A stretch of DNA of 50,991 nucleotides from Candidatus Fermentibacteraceae bacterium (GCA_016936235.1 JAFGPK010000053.1:1-50991); one strand, 5' to 3'; positions 25,232 through 34,647 are shown, counted from the stretch's first letter. Numbers and translations are program-made. Notes: a model not told the origin generated them from the sequence alone.

Positions 25232-28200
25232 GGAGATACCTTGACGCGGTGCTGCCGGCCATCATCCTCCTGACGGTCCTTGGATCACTGCTCCTTGTAC
25301 AGACCAACAGCAGGAGCAGCATCCTCATAAAGGAAGCGGTATACGTAGCGGGTGCTGCACTGGCGCTGGTGGTCTGTTCCCTGTCTGTTCTCATCAAGGG
25401 AAAACTGGCCCGGAACAGGATAAGCTTACCGCTCATCCTGTCCTTTACCCTTCTCATGGCCTGGCTGGTGTTCAGACATTATTACGGGGTCCAGTCCGTG
25501 AACGGACCCAAGTATATCTACAGCACACTGTCCCTTGGGGCCATAACCTTCATCCTGGCAGGGAACCTCACGGCAAGGGCCAGGGACATGATCCTCTGGG
25601 TGCTGGTGGTATCCACCGCCCTGCTGTCAGTCTACGCCCTGCTCCAGTCAATGGGTGTCATCATCTTCTCATGGGACGCCGGTCTGACAATGAGCGCCAG
25701 GAGTTCCGGCACAATGGGGAATGCGAATCTCCTGGGCAGCTTTTCCATGGCCATGATACCCGTGGGGGCGGGTTTCCTGATCAGCAGACTCGGTCTGTCC
25801 AGGCTGCGCTACATCTCCGCCGGCATCTTCACTCTTCTATGTACGGGTGCCCTCCTGGCAAGCAAGACCAGGGGAAGCCTGCTGGGGATCGCAGTCCTGC
25901 TGGTGGCAATACCTATGGTTCCTTCCATACGCAGGAACAGAAAAAGGCTGTTCGTTCTGCTGATCGCCCTGCTGGTACTCATGGGCATCTCGGCCATCGC
26001 CCTGAGCAGCAGGATGGAGGAGCTCGGCAGCACCAGTGAAGGCACACTGCAGGTGAGGAAGCTCATATGGTCCGGCTCTCTCAGCATGTGGCTTTCCAAT
26101 CCCGTTCTCGGCTACGGTCCGGGCTCTTTCCAGATCGTATTCCCCGAGTTCAGGAATCCCGACTATTTTCTCCTCGGGGTCAGCCACAACACGCTGCATG
26201 CCCACTGCGAGTACATTGAGATACTTGTGGACAGCGGGATAACAGGACTGCTTCTTTGGTTATCCCTTGCAGCCTCCCTTATCCTCATCGTCAGACGTAA
26301 CCGCCGTTCGGTCTTCCCCGAGAACGACGGGACCGACGGCGATGGCAGGCGCTGGACAGCCCTGGGGCTTGCGGGCGGCATACTGGCGCTGCTGGCGGAA
26401 GCACTGGTCTCGGTGGCTCTGAGATGGCCTCCCTCGGCTCTTCTCCTCGCTCTTTTCACAGGATTGCTCCTTGCCTGCGTTCCGGTGGAGAGCATCACCC
26501 TGCGAGGGCTCAGGAAGTACGGTCTGATGCTCCTGATGACAGGTGCGGCGGTATTCCTGTTACTTGTCGCCCTTCCCGGATATTACGCCTCGATGAAGGC
26601 GGGCGGGGAGCTTTTCATCGGCAAGGACATCTACCTCACGAACATCCAGGTCGGATTGGACAACGCTGTCAACGCGGCAATGGAGTGGAGCGGAACCGGA
26701 AACCAGCAGGCGGCTGATCGGGCGATCTACTTCTTCAATTCCTCAAGGGAGGTCGCCGACAGTTCCAGGAAGTACTGCGAGAGGTGCGTGATCACAGACC
26801 CCGACGAACTGGGCGGATGGTACGCCCTCGGAAGCGTATACGTTTCCTCTGCAAGGCTTTACCAGCAGATATCACCGCCCCTCACCGCGGTTCTGATGAA
26901 CAACGGATACTGTTATGAAGACCAGGATATGGCCCGGGAGTACATGGTCAGAAGCCTGGCCGCATACGATTCGCTGAGGAGCAGGGCGCCGGATTACGCG
27001 GAAGTCCAGAACAACCTGACACTGGTCTGGATCAACCTTGGAAACGCGGACAGCGCTCTGGCGCACATGAGGCGCGCATGGGACCTGCATGCCCATAACA
27101 GGATGGCCTACATCGGTAAGTTCAGGATACTCAATCCCCTCACAAGATCCGTGGACGGCGTCTACATAAAATGGCTCGCGGACCTGCGCTCGCTCCAGGG
27201 GAAGCTGATCGAAGGCCGTGCCTCGACTTTCCGGGCCACTGTGTATGAATACATCATCTTCGATTTCGGGACCACTTTCTACCTTTTCCCGGAGCAGGTC
27301 GACAGCTTGAAGAATGCTCTGCAGGAGATACTGATCACACAGGATAATCCCGAAATAAGAGGTATGTCGGAGCTGGTGGAACTCCAGGTGCAGCATCTTG
27401 ACCAGGGTCTTGAAATGGTTGACGAGCTTGGGGCCGGTGACACAGCCGGAGTGATGGCTCGGCTGAGCGAGATCGACCCGGAGGTCCTGCGGATACTGCC
27501 GGTCCAGTACGTTCTCCTCGGGATGATACAGAGCGGGAACGGTGAACTCCAGGGCGTGGTCATCCTCTGCAACGCAGTCAAGGGAATACTGTGGAACGGA
27601 ATAGACGAACTGGTCGACTTCCCCGTGAGTGTGACCTCCATCCTCGAGCGTATCAATCTCGCCCTCTTCCGCACAGGTCTTGATGCACAGGATGAGAGGA
27701 ACTTGCTGTACAGGCACCTGAAGAACATGCTTGACCTGGACAGGAGCATTTTCGAAGTGGTGACGTTCATTGAGTCCTCCAGCGCTCTCCTTGAGTCCTC
27801 CGGGGCCGTTCATGGGGAGTTGACGGGAATCTGGGAGAGGATCGGCGGCCCGCTGTACTCCTACATGGAATTCAGCGGAGAATCTCAGGACATTCCCATC
27901 TTCGCACCCGGTTCCCTCATCGAAGAGAACTTCAATCTCATGAATGCACTGGTAGAGCAGGACTCCGTTGACGCTGACATGCTGCTCATGGAGATTGAGT
28001 GGCTCTACCTGTTCTTCAGCTCCTCCTATTCGGGGATTCCGCACTTCAGCACGCTGCAGGCCGGTCGAGTGGTGTCCATGCTGGCCGATTCCAGGGACGG
28101 ACTGGTGGAGCTGCTGGGCGAGGACGAGACCCAGTACCGGCTGGGGTGGATGTTCACGCGTTTCTTCGAGAGCTATCTCCTTGACGTCCCGGGTGAGTTC

Positions 28201-28269
28201 AGCGGATATCTCGAAGCCCTGAGAAGCGACCTCACGATGGGCAGAATAAACCGGCCCGACTTGCCATAA
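25228..28269 (+). CDS. O-antigen ligase/polymerase-like protein with long C-terminal extension
   Basis: The 1013-residue protein starts by an ATGA overlap. Residues 1-450 hold about 12 transmembrane helices and the Wzy_C/O-antigen-ligase features: ARSSGTMGNANLLGSF, ASKTRGSLLGI, GYGPGSFQIVFPEFR, and the periplasmic loop SHNTLHAHCEYIEILVD with conserved His residues. After a final hydrophobic helix (about 430-450) comes an unusual 560-residue soluble region with TPR-like helical pairs (DYAEVQNNLTLVWINLGN, ADSALAHMRRAWDLHAH) and a less defined C terminus. Ligase versus polymerase cannot be told apart here. It is the last gene of the glycan operon. Confidence 0.85.
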   Translation: MRRYLDAVLPAIILLTVLGSLLLVQTNSRSSILIKEAVYVAGAALALVVCSLSVLIKGKLARNRISLPLILSFTLLMAWLVFRHYYGVQSVNGPKYIYSTLSLGAITFILAGNLTARARDMILWVLVVSTALLSVYALLQSMGVIIFSWDAGLTMSARSSGTMGNANLLGSFSMAMIPVGAGFLISRLGLSRLRYISAGIFTLLCTGALLASKTRGSLLGIAVLLVAIPMVPSIRRNRKRLFVLLIALLVLMGISAIALSSRMEELGSTSEGTLQVRKLIWSGSLSMWLSNPVLGYGPGSFQIVFPEFRNPDYFLLGVSHNTLHAHCEYIEILVDSGITGLLLWLSLAASLILIVRRNRRSVFPENDGTDGDGRRWTALGLAGGILALLAEALVSVALRWPPSALLLALFTGLLLACVPVESITLRGLRKYGLMLLMTGAAVFLLLVALPGYYASMKAGGELFIGKDIYLTNIQVGLDNAVNAAMEWSGTGNQQAADRAIYFFNSSREVADSSRKYCERCVITDPDELGGWYALGSVYVSSARLYQQISPPLTAVLMNNGYCYEDQDMAREYMVRSLAAYDSLRSRAPDYAEVQNNLTLVWINLGNADSALAHMRRAWDLHAHNRMAYIGKFRILNPLTRSVDGVYIKWLADLRSLQGKLIEGRASTFRATVYEYIIFDFGTTFYLFPEQVDSLKNALQEILITQDNPEIRGMSELVELQVQHLDQGLEMVDELGAGDTAGVMARLSEIDPEVLRILPVQYVLLGMIQSGNGELQGVVILCNAVKGILWNGIDELVDFPVSVTSILERINLALFRTGLDAQDERNLLYRHLKNMLDLDRSIFEVVTFIESSSALLESSGAVHGELTGIWERIGGPLYSYMEFSGESQDIPIFAPGSLIEENFNLMNALVEQDSVDADMLLMEIEWLYLFFSSSYSGIPHFSTLQAGRVVSMLADSRDGLVELLGEDETQYRLGWMFTRFFESYLLDVPGEFSGYLEALRSDLTMGRINRPDLP

Positions 28270-28289
28270 AGTCCGGAACAGACTAGATT
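28261..28289 (+). promoter_or_regulatory. Candidate promoter for the rimP-nusA-infB operon
   Basis: TTGCCA (28261-28266) and TAGATT (28284-28289) are separated by exactly 17 bases. The -35 uses the last codons and stop of the ligase-like gene. The predicted start is near 28296, giving a leader of about 80 bases that contains the hairpin at 28327-28355. Based on consensus match only. Confidence 0.4.
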
Positions 28290-28326
28290 TCAGTTTAACG
28301 ATTGCGCTAAGGAATCCAGTTGATTC

Positions 28327-28355
28327 TCAAGGCGGTATCTATCCGCCTTGATTTT
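28327..28355 (+). terminator. Terminator-like hairpin ahead of rimP, possible attenuator
   Basis: A perfect 9-base stem (TCAAGGCGG / CCGCCTTGA, 28327-28335 and 28343-28351) encloses a 7-base loop TATCTAT and is followed by TTTTAT. It can end transcripts of the glycan operon. Since a candidate promoter lies upstream, it could also act as a leader attenuator for the operon that starts 22 bases downstream. Confidence 0.65.
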
Positions 28356-28376
28356 ATATTGGCGACTGAAGGGAAC

Positions 28377-28802
28377 ATGGAGAACACGGATCTGTTCGAT
28401 CTCGCGGAGCGTCTCGTGGGAGAATCGGGTCTTCTCATGGTTGACCTGTCGGTGAAGAACACCGGAAGGACCTACTTGATAAGGCTCCTGGTCGACAGAC
28501 CGGAGCGCGTGGGCATAAACGAATGCGCCGCCCTCTCGCGGAAGCTTCAGGACGCCATGGACGAGAACCTCCTTCTTTCCGGCGAGAACTACAGACTGGA
28601 GGTCAGCTCCCCGGGAATAGGGAGACCTCTGTCCACCGAGGTGGACTGGGTGAGATCGGTGGGTCGAAGGATTTCCATCAGGCTCGAGGACGGTTCCTTC
28701 GTCGACTGGCTTGACGGATACGGCTCCGGTATCCTGAAGTTCAGGGAGGGCCGGGAGGTTCCCACGCAAGACATAGTGAGCGCTGTTGAAGTACTGGAGT
28801 AA
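28377..28802 (+). CDS. rimP: Ribosome maturation factor RimP
   Basis: The 141-residue protein starts MENTDLFDLAERLVG at ATG 28377, with GAAGGGA just upstream. A longer reading from TTG 28320 would pass through the terminator hairpin and is rejected. The N-terminal domain shows LMVDLSVKNTGRTYLIRLLVD, and the signature EVSSPGIGRPL precedes the C-terminal SH3-like domain. RimP assists early 30S assembly. The length is typical and the gene order rimP-nusA-infB-rbfA-truB is the widely conserved arrangement. Confidence 0.95.
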   Translation: MENTDLFDLAERLVGESGLLMVDLSVKNTGRTYLIRLLVDRPERVGINECAALSRKLQDAMDENLLLSGENYRLEVSSPGIGRPLSTEVDWVRSVGRRISIRLEDGSFVDWLDGYGSGILKFREGREVPTQDIVSAVEVLE

Positions 28803-28837
28803 GAGCCGGTCCTCTGTATTGATGCGAGGAGTATAAA

Positions 28838-30286
28838 TTGTCGGAGAATTATCAGAGAATCGAAGCCCTGGCCGCTGTGATCAGGGAGAGCAAGGGAGCT
28901 AATCAGGAGCTGCTTCTGGAGTGGCTCAGAAAAGGCCTGCTGGAAGCCACCGAGAGGGAGTTCGGAACCCCCCAGAACATCAGGGTCACCTGGAACCAGA
29001 AGACCGATGACGTCACCATTGTCGCCGTCATGGAAGTGGTCAAGGAAGTCGATCCGGAAAAGGCTCATCTCCAGATAACCAGACGCAGGGCCAGGAAGTA
29101 CGAGCCGGACGCCGAGATCGGGGATGAAGTGGGTGTCCCGCTGGACTTCGACGAGTTCGGCCGGTCTGCGATCAACGTGTTCCGAAGGGAGTTCCACACG
29201 CTGGAGAAATCAGCGGAGCGTGAGAAGGTCTACGAGGAGTATTCCGGCAGGATGGGACAGCTGATACCGAGGTGCGTGGTCCAGCAGGTGTACAAGAACC
29301 GCGTTAACGTGAGGGTCGCGGGTCAGATAGACGCGGTGATCCCTCCCAAGGAGAGGGCGAGGGGCGAGAGGTTCGAGCACGGCGATACGGTGCTGCCCGT
29401 GCTTGTGGAAGTCCTGAGTCCGGAGAGCACCGAACCGCAGCTTGTCCTCTCGAGGGCGACGCCCATTCTGGTCAAGAGGCTCTTCGAGAGGGAGGCGCCG
29501 GAGATAGACGAAGGTGTGGTCCAGATAAAGGCGATCGCCAGGGAGGCCGGTGTAAGGACCAAGATCGCGGTAGCCAGCAACGATATAAGGATAGACGCGG
29601 TCGGTACTTTCGTGGGCATGAAGGGTATGCGGGTCCAGTCGGTCATGCGTGAGCTGAACGGCGAGCGCATCGATATAATACCCTGGACCATCGACAGGAA
29701 GCTCCTTGTTACCAACGCTCTCCTTCCGGCCACGGTGCTGAGGGTGAAGATGGAGAAATCCATGAACACCGAGACCGGAGAAGAGGAGACGGTGATGATA
29801 GCCACCGTTCCGGATGACGAGATAGGCAGGGCGAAGGGCAAGGGGGGCCATAACGTGCGGCTGGCGGGGAAGCTGGTCGGCTGCCGGATAGAGGTGGAGG
29901 AGAAGTCGGTCTGGGACAAAAGGAAGCAGTGGGAGGACATGCTTCGGATCGATATCTCCGAGTTCGACTGTGTAAGCGACAAGCTTGCCGAGAGGCTCAC
30001 CAGGGCAGGTTTCGATTCCGCCGACACCCTGATCGGATGTTCGGTCCAGAGGCTGATGGAGGTCCAGGGAGTGGGTCCGGTCACGGCGGAGAGCCTTCTT
30101 AAGGAGGCCAAAAAGCTCATCAGGGCAAGGAAGAAGCTGGTTGAGGAGAAGAAAGAGGAAGCAAGGCTCAACGCCCTGGAAATGGAGAAGGTAGCCCTGG
30201 AGATCGAGTCAATGGAGAATGAGCTCGATGACGGGGCCGATACGGAGGTTACCGGCGAAGACGAAGCGGAGAATTCCGGGGATTAG
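28838..30286 (+). CDS. nusA: Transcription termination/antitermination factor NusA
   Basis: The 482-residue protein starts at TTG 28838 with GAGGAG eight bases upstream. It has an N-terminal RNA-polymerase-binding domain (1-135; TRRRARKYEPDAEIGD), an S1 domain (about 140-205; NRVNVRVAGQIDAVIPPKE), KH1 (VGTFVGMKGMRVQSVM) and KH2 (GRAKGKGGHNVRLAGKL). A helix-hairpin-helix AR-like C terminus follows (LMEVQGVGPVTAESLL), then an acidic tail. It controls pausing, termination and antitermination. It follows rimP by 35 bases in the standard operon. Confidence 0.97.
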   Translation: MSENYQRIEALAAVIRESKGANQELLLEWLRKGLLEATEREFGTPQNIRVTWNQKTDDVTIVAVMEVVKEVDPEKAHLQITRRRARKYEPDAEIGDEVGVPLDFDEFGRSAINVFRREFHTLEKSAEREKVYEEYSGRMGQLIPRCVVQQVYKNRVNVRVAGQIDAVIPPKERARGERFEHGDTVLPVLVEVLSPESTEPQLVLSRATPILVKRLFEREAPEIDEGVVQIKAIAREAGVRTKIAVASNDIRIDAVGTFVGMKGMRVQSVMRELNGERIDIIPWTIDRKLLVTNALLPATVLRVKMEKSMNTETGEEETVMIATVPDDEIGRAKGKGGHNVRLAGKLVGCRIEVEEKSVWDKRKQWEDMLRIDISEFDCVSDKLAERLTRAGFDSADTLIGCSVQRLMEVQGVGPVTAESLLKEAKKLIRARKKLVEEKKEEARLNALEMEKVALEIESMENELDDGADTEVTGEDEAENSGD

Positions 30287-30396
30287 GGCGGATTGTCCAT
30301 GTGAGCTGCGGCCTGCCCCGTACCGCTTATTCAGACGAAACAAGGATATTGAAGAGGAATTATTATTAAGATCGATGAAGGAAGAGGGTGATTCCC

Positions 30397-32532
30397 TTGG
30401 CTGAAACCAGTGAAGGAAAGAAGAAGAGAGTCTACGAATTGGCCAAGGAGCTCAATCTGTCAAGCGAGGCGCTTCTCAAGGTGCTCGAGGAGATTGATAT
30501 AACCGTGAAGAGCCACATGAGCTCCCTTGCCCCGGAACAGGTTGCGGAGGTGAGGAACAGGTTCGATCAGGAGAAGCAGGAGGCAAGGTCCCGGACCGTA
30601 AAGAAGAAGAAGAAGAAGAGACGGCGCCACAAGCCGCGCGTAACTGCGGAAGCCGTCAAGACGGTGAGGGATACCCTGGCCAGGATAGATTCGAGCACGG
30701 GGAAATCAAGGCAGAAGAAGCGAAGGAAGCATCGTGAGGAGAAGACGGAGAAACAGCTGGAGATGGTCACCGAGAAGGATACAAAGACCATCAGGATAAC
30801 GGAATATACAAGCCCTTCGGAACTCTCCGAGCTCATGGGCGTGCCGCTTAGCAAGGTCATCGGTAAATTCATGGAGCTGGGGGTCATGGCCACCGCCAAC
30901 CAGAGACTGGACGTCGAGACCATCTCTCTCGTAGCCGACGAGTTCAGCTTCTGTGTCGAGACCGTAGACAGCTTCGGAGCCAAGGAAATAGAGAAGAAGC
31001 GTGTCAGCACTGGCGGAACCGAAACGTCGAGGTCACCCATCGTCACGGTCATGGGTCATGTGGACCATGGAAAAACGGCCCTCCTTGACAGGATAAGGCA
31101 GACGAACGTAATAGCCACGGAGTCCGGCGGCATCACCCAGCACATAGGCGCCTACGTCGCCCAGGTTGGGGACGGGAAGCGGATAACCTTCATTGACACC
31201 CCCGGCCATGAGGCCTTCACTGCCATGAGGACCAGGGGCGCGAGGGTGACGGACATAGTCATCCTGGTGGTGGCAGCGGACAGCAGAGTGATGCCGCAGA
31301 CGGAGGAAGCCATCGACCACGCCAGGGCGGCAGGTGTTCCCATCGTAGTGGCCATTACGAAGATAGACCTTTCCACCGCGAACACCGACCTTGTCAAGAA
31401 CGATCTGGCCTCCCACAGCGTTCTCATAGAGGAATGGGGAGGCAACGTACTCTGTTCGGAGGTATCCTCCATCACTGGAGAGAACATAGACGATCTCCTC
31501 GAGAAAGTACTCATGCAGGCCGAGATGCTTGAACTGACGGCCTATCCGGACAGACCCGCCAAGGGTACCGTAATAGAGGGGGAGGTCGACCCGAGGCGGG
31601 GCATCGTGGTCAATGTGATAATAGAGGACGGCACCCTGAGGGTTGAGGACGACTTCGTGGCAGGCAGATGCGCCGGCAGGGTCCGGGCCATGTATGACGA
31701 GAACGAGAATGAGCTTACAGAAGCCGGGCCAGGCACACCCGTGCAGGTACTCGGATGCTCGGAAGTCCCCGACGCGGGCGATTCGATAGTGGCGGTCAGC
31801 GATGAACACGAGGCGAAGCGCATAACGAGAAGGCGTCAGCTGGTGCAGAGGGAACGCGATCTCCATTCCAGCAAGATGATATCCCTCGAGGATTTCTGGA
31901 AGAAATCAGGTGAGACGGAGGGTATTCTCAACCTGGTGGTCAAGGCCGATGTCCAGGGAACCGCCGAGGCCATAGTCGACGCTCTGACAAAGCTCGGGAA
32001 CGAAGAGGTCTCGGTCAACATCATAAGAAGCGGCGCCGGAGGTATATCGGGCAACGACGTCAACCTGGCCGCGGCATCCAACGCTGTAATAATAGGCTTC
32101 CGCGTCAGGCCGGATGTGCGGGCGAGGGAAGAGGCTTCCGCGAAGGACGTCGAGATAGTGACCTTCAGCGTGATCCATCAGGTGGAGGAGACCATCACCA
32201 AGGCTCTATCCGGGTTGCTGAAACCGGAGAAGAAGGAGGAATTCCTGGGTTCAGCCGAGGTGAGAGACCTGTTCAAGGTCCCCAAGGCCGGAGTGATAGC
32301 AGGGTCCTACGTAATAAGCGGAGTCATCAGGAGGAACGCCCAGCTGCGCCTGGTGCGAAACGGTGTTGACGTGTGGACCGGGACCGTCAGCTCCCTCAAA
32401 CGGTTCAAGGAAGACCGCAAGGAGGTCAAGTCCGGCTTCGAGTGCGGAATAGGCCTGTCGGGATTCAACGATATCAAGGTCGGCGATGTGATCGAGAGTT
32501 TCGAGATCGTATCCATCGCCAGGGAACTCTGA
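30397..32532 (+). CDS. infB: Translation initiation factor IF-2
   Basis: The 711-residue GTPase delivers initiator tRNA to the ribosome. TTG 30397 gives LAETSEGKKKRVYELAKEL and has GAGGG eight bases upstream; GTG 30388 is a close alternative. An IF2_N domain lies at residues 10-60, followed by a basic linker with several Lys/Arg runs. The GTPase domain starts near residue 212 (GHVDHGKTALLD, IDTPGHEAF, AITKIDL), followed by beta-barrel domains and the C-terminal IF2 domains. The 110-base gap after nusA lacks the ylxR and L7Ae-type genes found there in Firmicutes. Confidence 0.97.
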   Translation: MAETSEGKKKRVYELAKELNLSSEALLKVLEEIDITVKSHMSSLAPEQVAEVRNRFDQEKQEARSRTVKKKKKKRRRHKPRVTAEAVKTVRDTLARIDSSTGKSRQKKRRKHREEKTEKQLEMVTEKDTKTIRITEYTSPSELSELMGVPLSKVIGKFMELGVMATANQRLDVETISLVADEFSFCVETVDSFGAKEIEKKRVSTGGTETSRSPIVTVMGHVDHGKTALLDRIRQTNVIATESGGITQHIGAYVAQVGDGKRITFIDTPGHEAFTAMRTRGARVTDIVILVVAADSRVMPQTEEAIDHARAAGVPIVVAITKIDLSTANTDLVKNDLASHSVLIEEWGGNVLCSEVSSITGENIDDLLEKVLMQAEMLELTAYPDRPAKGTVIEGEVDPRRGIVVNVIIEDGTLRVEDDFVAGRCAGRVRAMYDENENELTEAGPGTPVQVLGCSEVPDAGDSIVAVSDEHEAKRITRRRQLVQRERDLHSSKMISLEDFWKKSGETEGILNLVVKADVQGTAEAIVDALTKLGNEEVSVNIIRSGAGGISGNDVNLAAASNAVIIGFRVRPDVRAREEASAKDVEIVTFSVIHQVEETITKALSGLLKPEKKEEFLGSAEVRDLFKVPKAGVIAGSYVISGVIRRNAQLRLVRNGVDVWTGTVSSLKRFKEDRKEVKSGFECGIGLSGFNDIKVGDVIESFEIVSIAREL

Positions 32533-32550
32533 CCCGCCGGGAGCCGCCGC

Positions 32551-32895
32551 ATGAACGATAGAAGAAGACAGAGACTGGCCGGGGACATGCTTCAGTCACT
32601 GGAGGACATTCTCTCCAGGGAGGTCTCTGACGAGAGGCTCCAGAGGGTTCACGTCACCAGGGTCAAGCTCTCCCGCGACGGTTCCCACGCAACGCTTTTC
32701 TACGAGGCGACAGGAACTGAAGAGCAGCAGCTGGAAACGGTGGAGGCCATGGAGTCAGCAAGGGGATTCCTCCGTTCTCAGCTGGCTCTCCGGGTAAGGA
32801 TGAAAGGTACTCCCGCCCTTTCCCTCGTGTTCGACAGCTCCGGAGAGCAGGGAGACAGGACCCTGGGCATCATCAGGGAGCTGAACAGCGATTGA
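32551..32895 (+). CDS. rbfA: Ribosome-binding factor A
   Basis: The 114-residue product has the RbfA KH-like fold: RRQRLAGDMLQSLEDILSRE at the N terminus, VHVTRVKLSRDGSHATLFY in the middle and LRSQLALRVRMKGTPALSL near the end, with the family sequence kink V-R-M/L-x-x-x-P-x-L. It helps mature the 16S rRNA 5' end. It sits 18 bases after infB, and its TGA overlaps the TTG start of truB as TTGA. Confidence 0.93.
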   Translation: MNDRRRQRLAGDMLQSLEDILSREVSDERLQRVHVTRVKLSRDGSHATLFYEATGTEEQQLETVEAMESARGFLRSQLALRVRMKGTPALSLVFDSSGEQGDRTLGIIRELNSD

Positions 32896-33755
32896 CATCT
32901 CCCCGGAGCAATGAAGGAGCGGCATACCTGCTTGACAAGCCGCCGGGCCTGACCTCCAGGAAGGCTGCCGCCAGGGTGGCCGGACACTGGGGATGGAGGA
33001 AGTACGGCCATGCGGGCACGCTTGATCCCGACGCCACAGGTCTGCTGATAGTCCTCCTTGGAAAGGCGACGAGGCTCTCCAGGTTCCTGTCCTCATCAGG
33101 GAAGACCTACAGTTTCGGTATGGAACTGGGGATAAGGACGGACACCGACGACACCAGCGGGTCAGTGCTGGAGCGGAGTGCCGTGGAGGGGGTATCCAGG
33201 GAGGATATACTGAAAGTGCTGAAGAGACTGACCGGCACCATTCATCAGAGAGTGCCGGATTACTCCGCCGTGAGAGTTGACGGAACGCGGGCCTACGCAA
33301 TTGCACGTGCGGGGGCGAGACCGGATACTCCAGTCCGCAGGGTAACCGTGGAGGGCTGGGAACTGAAGGAGTGGGACGGAACCAGGGCCAGGCTCTCGGT
33401 GACGGTCAGCTCGGGAACCTATGTCAGGGCTCTGGCCAGGGATATCGGGAACGAGCTGGGCACCGGCGCGGCCGCCTTCGGGATAGTGAGGACGGCTGTG
33501 GATGATTTCTCCCTGGAGGAAGCTTCAAGGGACCACGAGGACGCCCGTTCCCTGCTGACCATGGCAGGTGTGATGAGAAACTATCCATCCATGACACTGG
33601 CTGATTCCGATGTGGAGAAGGTTTCCCACGGGACCTTCCTGGAGAGCGACAGGGAAGGCGTTACCGCTCTCCTGACCCCGGATGGGTGTCTGATGGCCGT
33701 GGCGGAGGGCGACGGTACAATCATGCGCCCGGTCTGTGTACTGGTGGAGGGCTGA
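32892..33755 (+). CDS. truB: tRNA pseudouridine(55) synthase TruB
   Basis: The 287-residue enzyme makes pseudouridine 55 in the T-loop of tRNAs. The N terminus reads LLDKPPGLTSRKAA, the catalytic aspartate lies in GHAGTLDPDATGLL, and the RNA-binding motifs KTYSFGMELG and GTYVRALARDIG are present. The start is TTG 32892, coupled to the rbfA stop. A C-terminal PUA-like segment covers the last 60 or so residues. Gene order and length are standard. Confidence 0.94.
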   Translation: MTSPRSNEGAAYLLDKPPGLTSRKAAARVAGHWGWRKYGHAGTLDPDATGLLIVLLGKATRLSRFLSSSGKTYSFGMELGIRTDTDDTSGSVLERSAVEGVSREDILKVLKRLTGTIHQRVPDYSAVRVDGTRAYAIARAGARPDTPVRRVTVEGWELKEWDGTRARLSVTVSSGTYVRALARDIGNELGTGAAAFGIVRTAVDDFSLEEASRDHEDARSLLTMAGVMRNYPSMTLADSDVEKVSHGTFLESDREGVTALLTPDGCLMAVAEGDGTIMRPVCVLVEG

Positions 33756-33756
33756 A

Positions 33757-34647
33757 ATGTCGATGACAGTGACCATAGGGAATTTCGACGGTGTCCATCT
33801 GGGACACCTTGAAGTCGCGGCCAGGGCCCTGAAACCGGGGGGGAGGACGGCTGCGGTCTGCTTCGAGCCCGTGACAAGGCAGTACTTCTCCCGCGACGCC
33901 TGGCGAAGACGCCTTACCACGGTATGGGAGAGGTACATGCTTCTCATGGGAACGGGCCTGGACAGCGTGGAACTGGTCCCCTTCCACGACGGCATCGTGC
34001 AGAGAGGGGCTGATGAATTCCTGGAGGAGCTTCACGGCCGGTTATCCTTCAGAAGGATAGTGGTGGGATATGATTTCCACTTCGGCCGGAACAGGTCCGG
34101 TTCGGCTGAATACCTCAGCAGGTGGTGTACTTCCAGGGGAATTGATACTATTATTGTACCTCCGCTGGAGATCCGGGGCGAACCGGTCAAGAGCGAGAGG
34201 CTCAGGCTCCTTCTGGAGAAGGGTGACCTGGAACATGCCGTTGAGTTGCTGGGAAGGCCCTACTCCCTCACGGGGGTCGTAGCCCGGGGCAAAGGCCTGG
34301 GACGCGAGCTGGGGTTCCCTACGCTGAATATCAGGGTCCCGGCCTGCAAACTGCTTCCCATGTCCGGAAGCTACTGCGGTCATGTATATTCCGGTAATGG
34401 TGCGGAACGGATGACCGCCGCGGTCTTCGTTCCGGACAGGGCCGCAGGTCCCGTGGAGGCGCACGTGCCGGATATCCGCCTGAATGGATCCTACGGCAGC
34501 CTTGTCAGAGTTGAACTGGTGGAGAGGATAAGGGAAGTCGTTCATGCGCGGAGTGCGCATGAATTGAAGGAACTGATCGCCGGCGACATAGAGGTCGTCA
34601 GGCGTTTCGAGAAAGAGAAGGGACGAATGGAGGACCCCAGAGCATGA
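33757..34647 (+). CDS. ribF: Bifunctional riboflavin kinase/FAD synthetase RibF
   Basis: The 296-residue enzyme converts riboflavin to FMN and then FAD. The N-terminal nucleotidyltransferase domain shows [16 protein letters not shown] and [14 protein letters not shown]; the C-terminal kinase domain shows [19 protein letters not shown] with [11 protein letters not shown] 33757 is preferred since GGAGGGCTGAA precedes it. It starts right after the truB stop and overlaps rpsO by ATGA, as in many bacteria. Confidence 0.94.
   Translation: MSMTVTIGNFDGVHLGHLEVAARALKPGGRTAAVCFEPVTRQYFSRDAWRRRLTTVWERYMLLMGTGLDSVELVPFHDGIVQRGADEFLEELHGRLSFRRIVVGYDFHFGRNRSGSAEYLSRWCTSRGIDTIIVPPLEIRGEPVKSERLRLLLEKGDLEHAVELLGRPYSLTGVVARGKGLGRELGFPTLNIRVPACKLLPMSGSYCGHVYSGNGAERMTAAVFVPDRAAGPVEAHVPDIRLNGSYGSLVRVELVERIREVVHARSAHELKELIAGDIEVVRRFEKEKGRMEDPRA

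Noticed and set aside
26872-28044. A 390-codon open frame antisense to the ligase-like gene.
   Set aside because: GC-rich codon bias leaves the opposite strand open; the plus-strand gene has family motifs, coupled start and expected composition, while the antisense product has no recognised domain.
28320-28376. N-terminal extension of RimP from TTG 28320.
   Set aside because: The extension passes through the terminator hairpin and is not part of the RimP family; ATG 28377 has a ribosome site.
30375-30404. A nine-codon frame (MKEEGDSLG) overlapping the infB start, possibly a leader peptide.
   Set aside because: It has no ribosome site and no regulatory codon pattern; it is better explained as sequence around the infB ribosome site.
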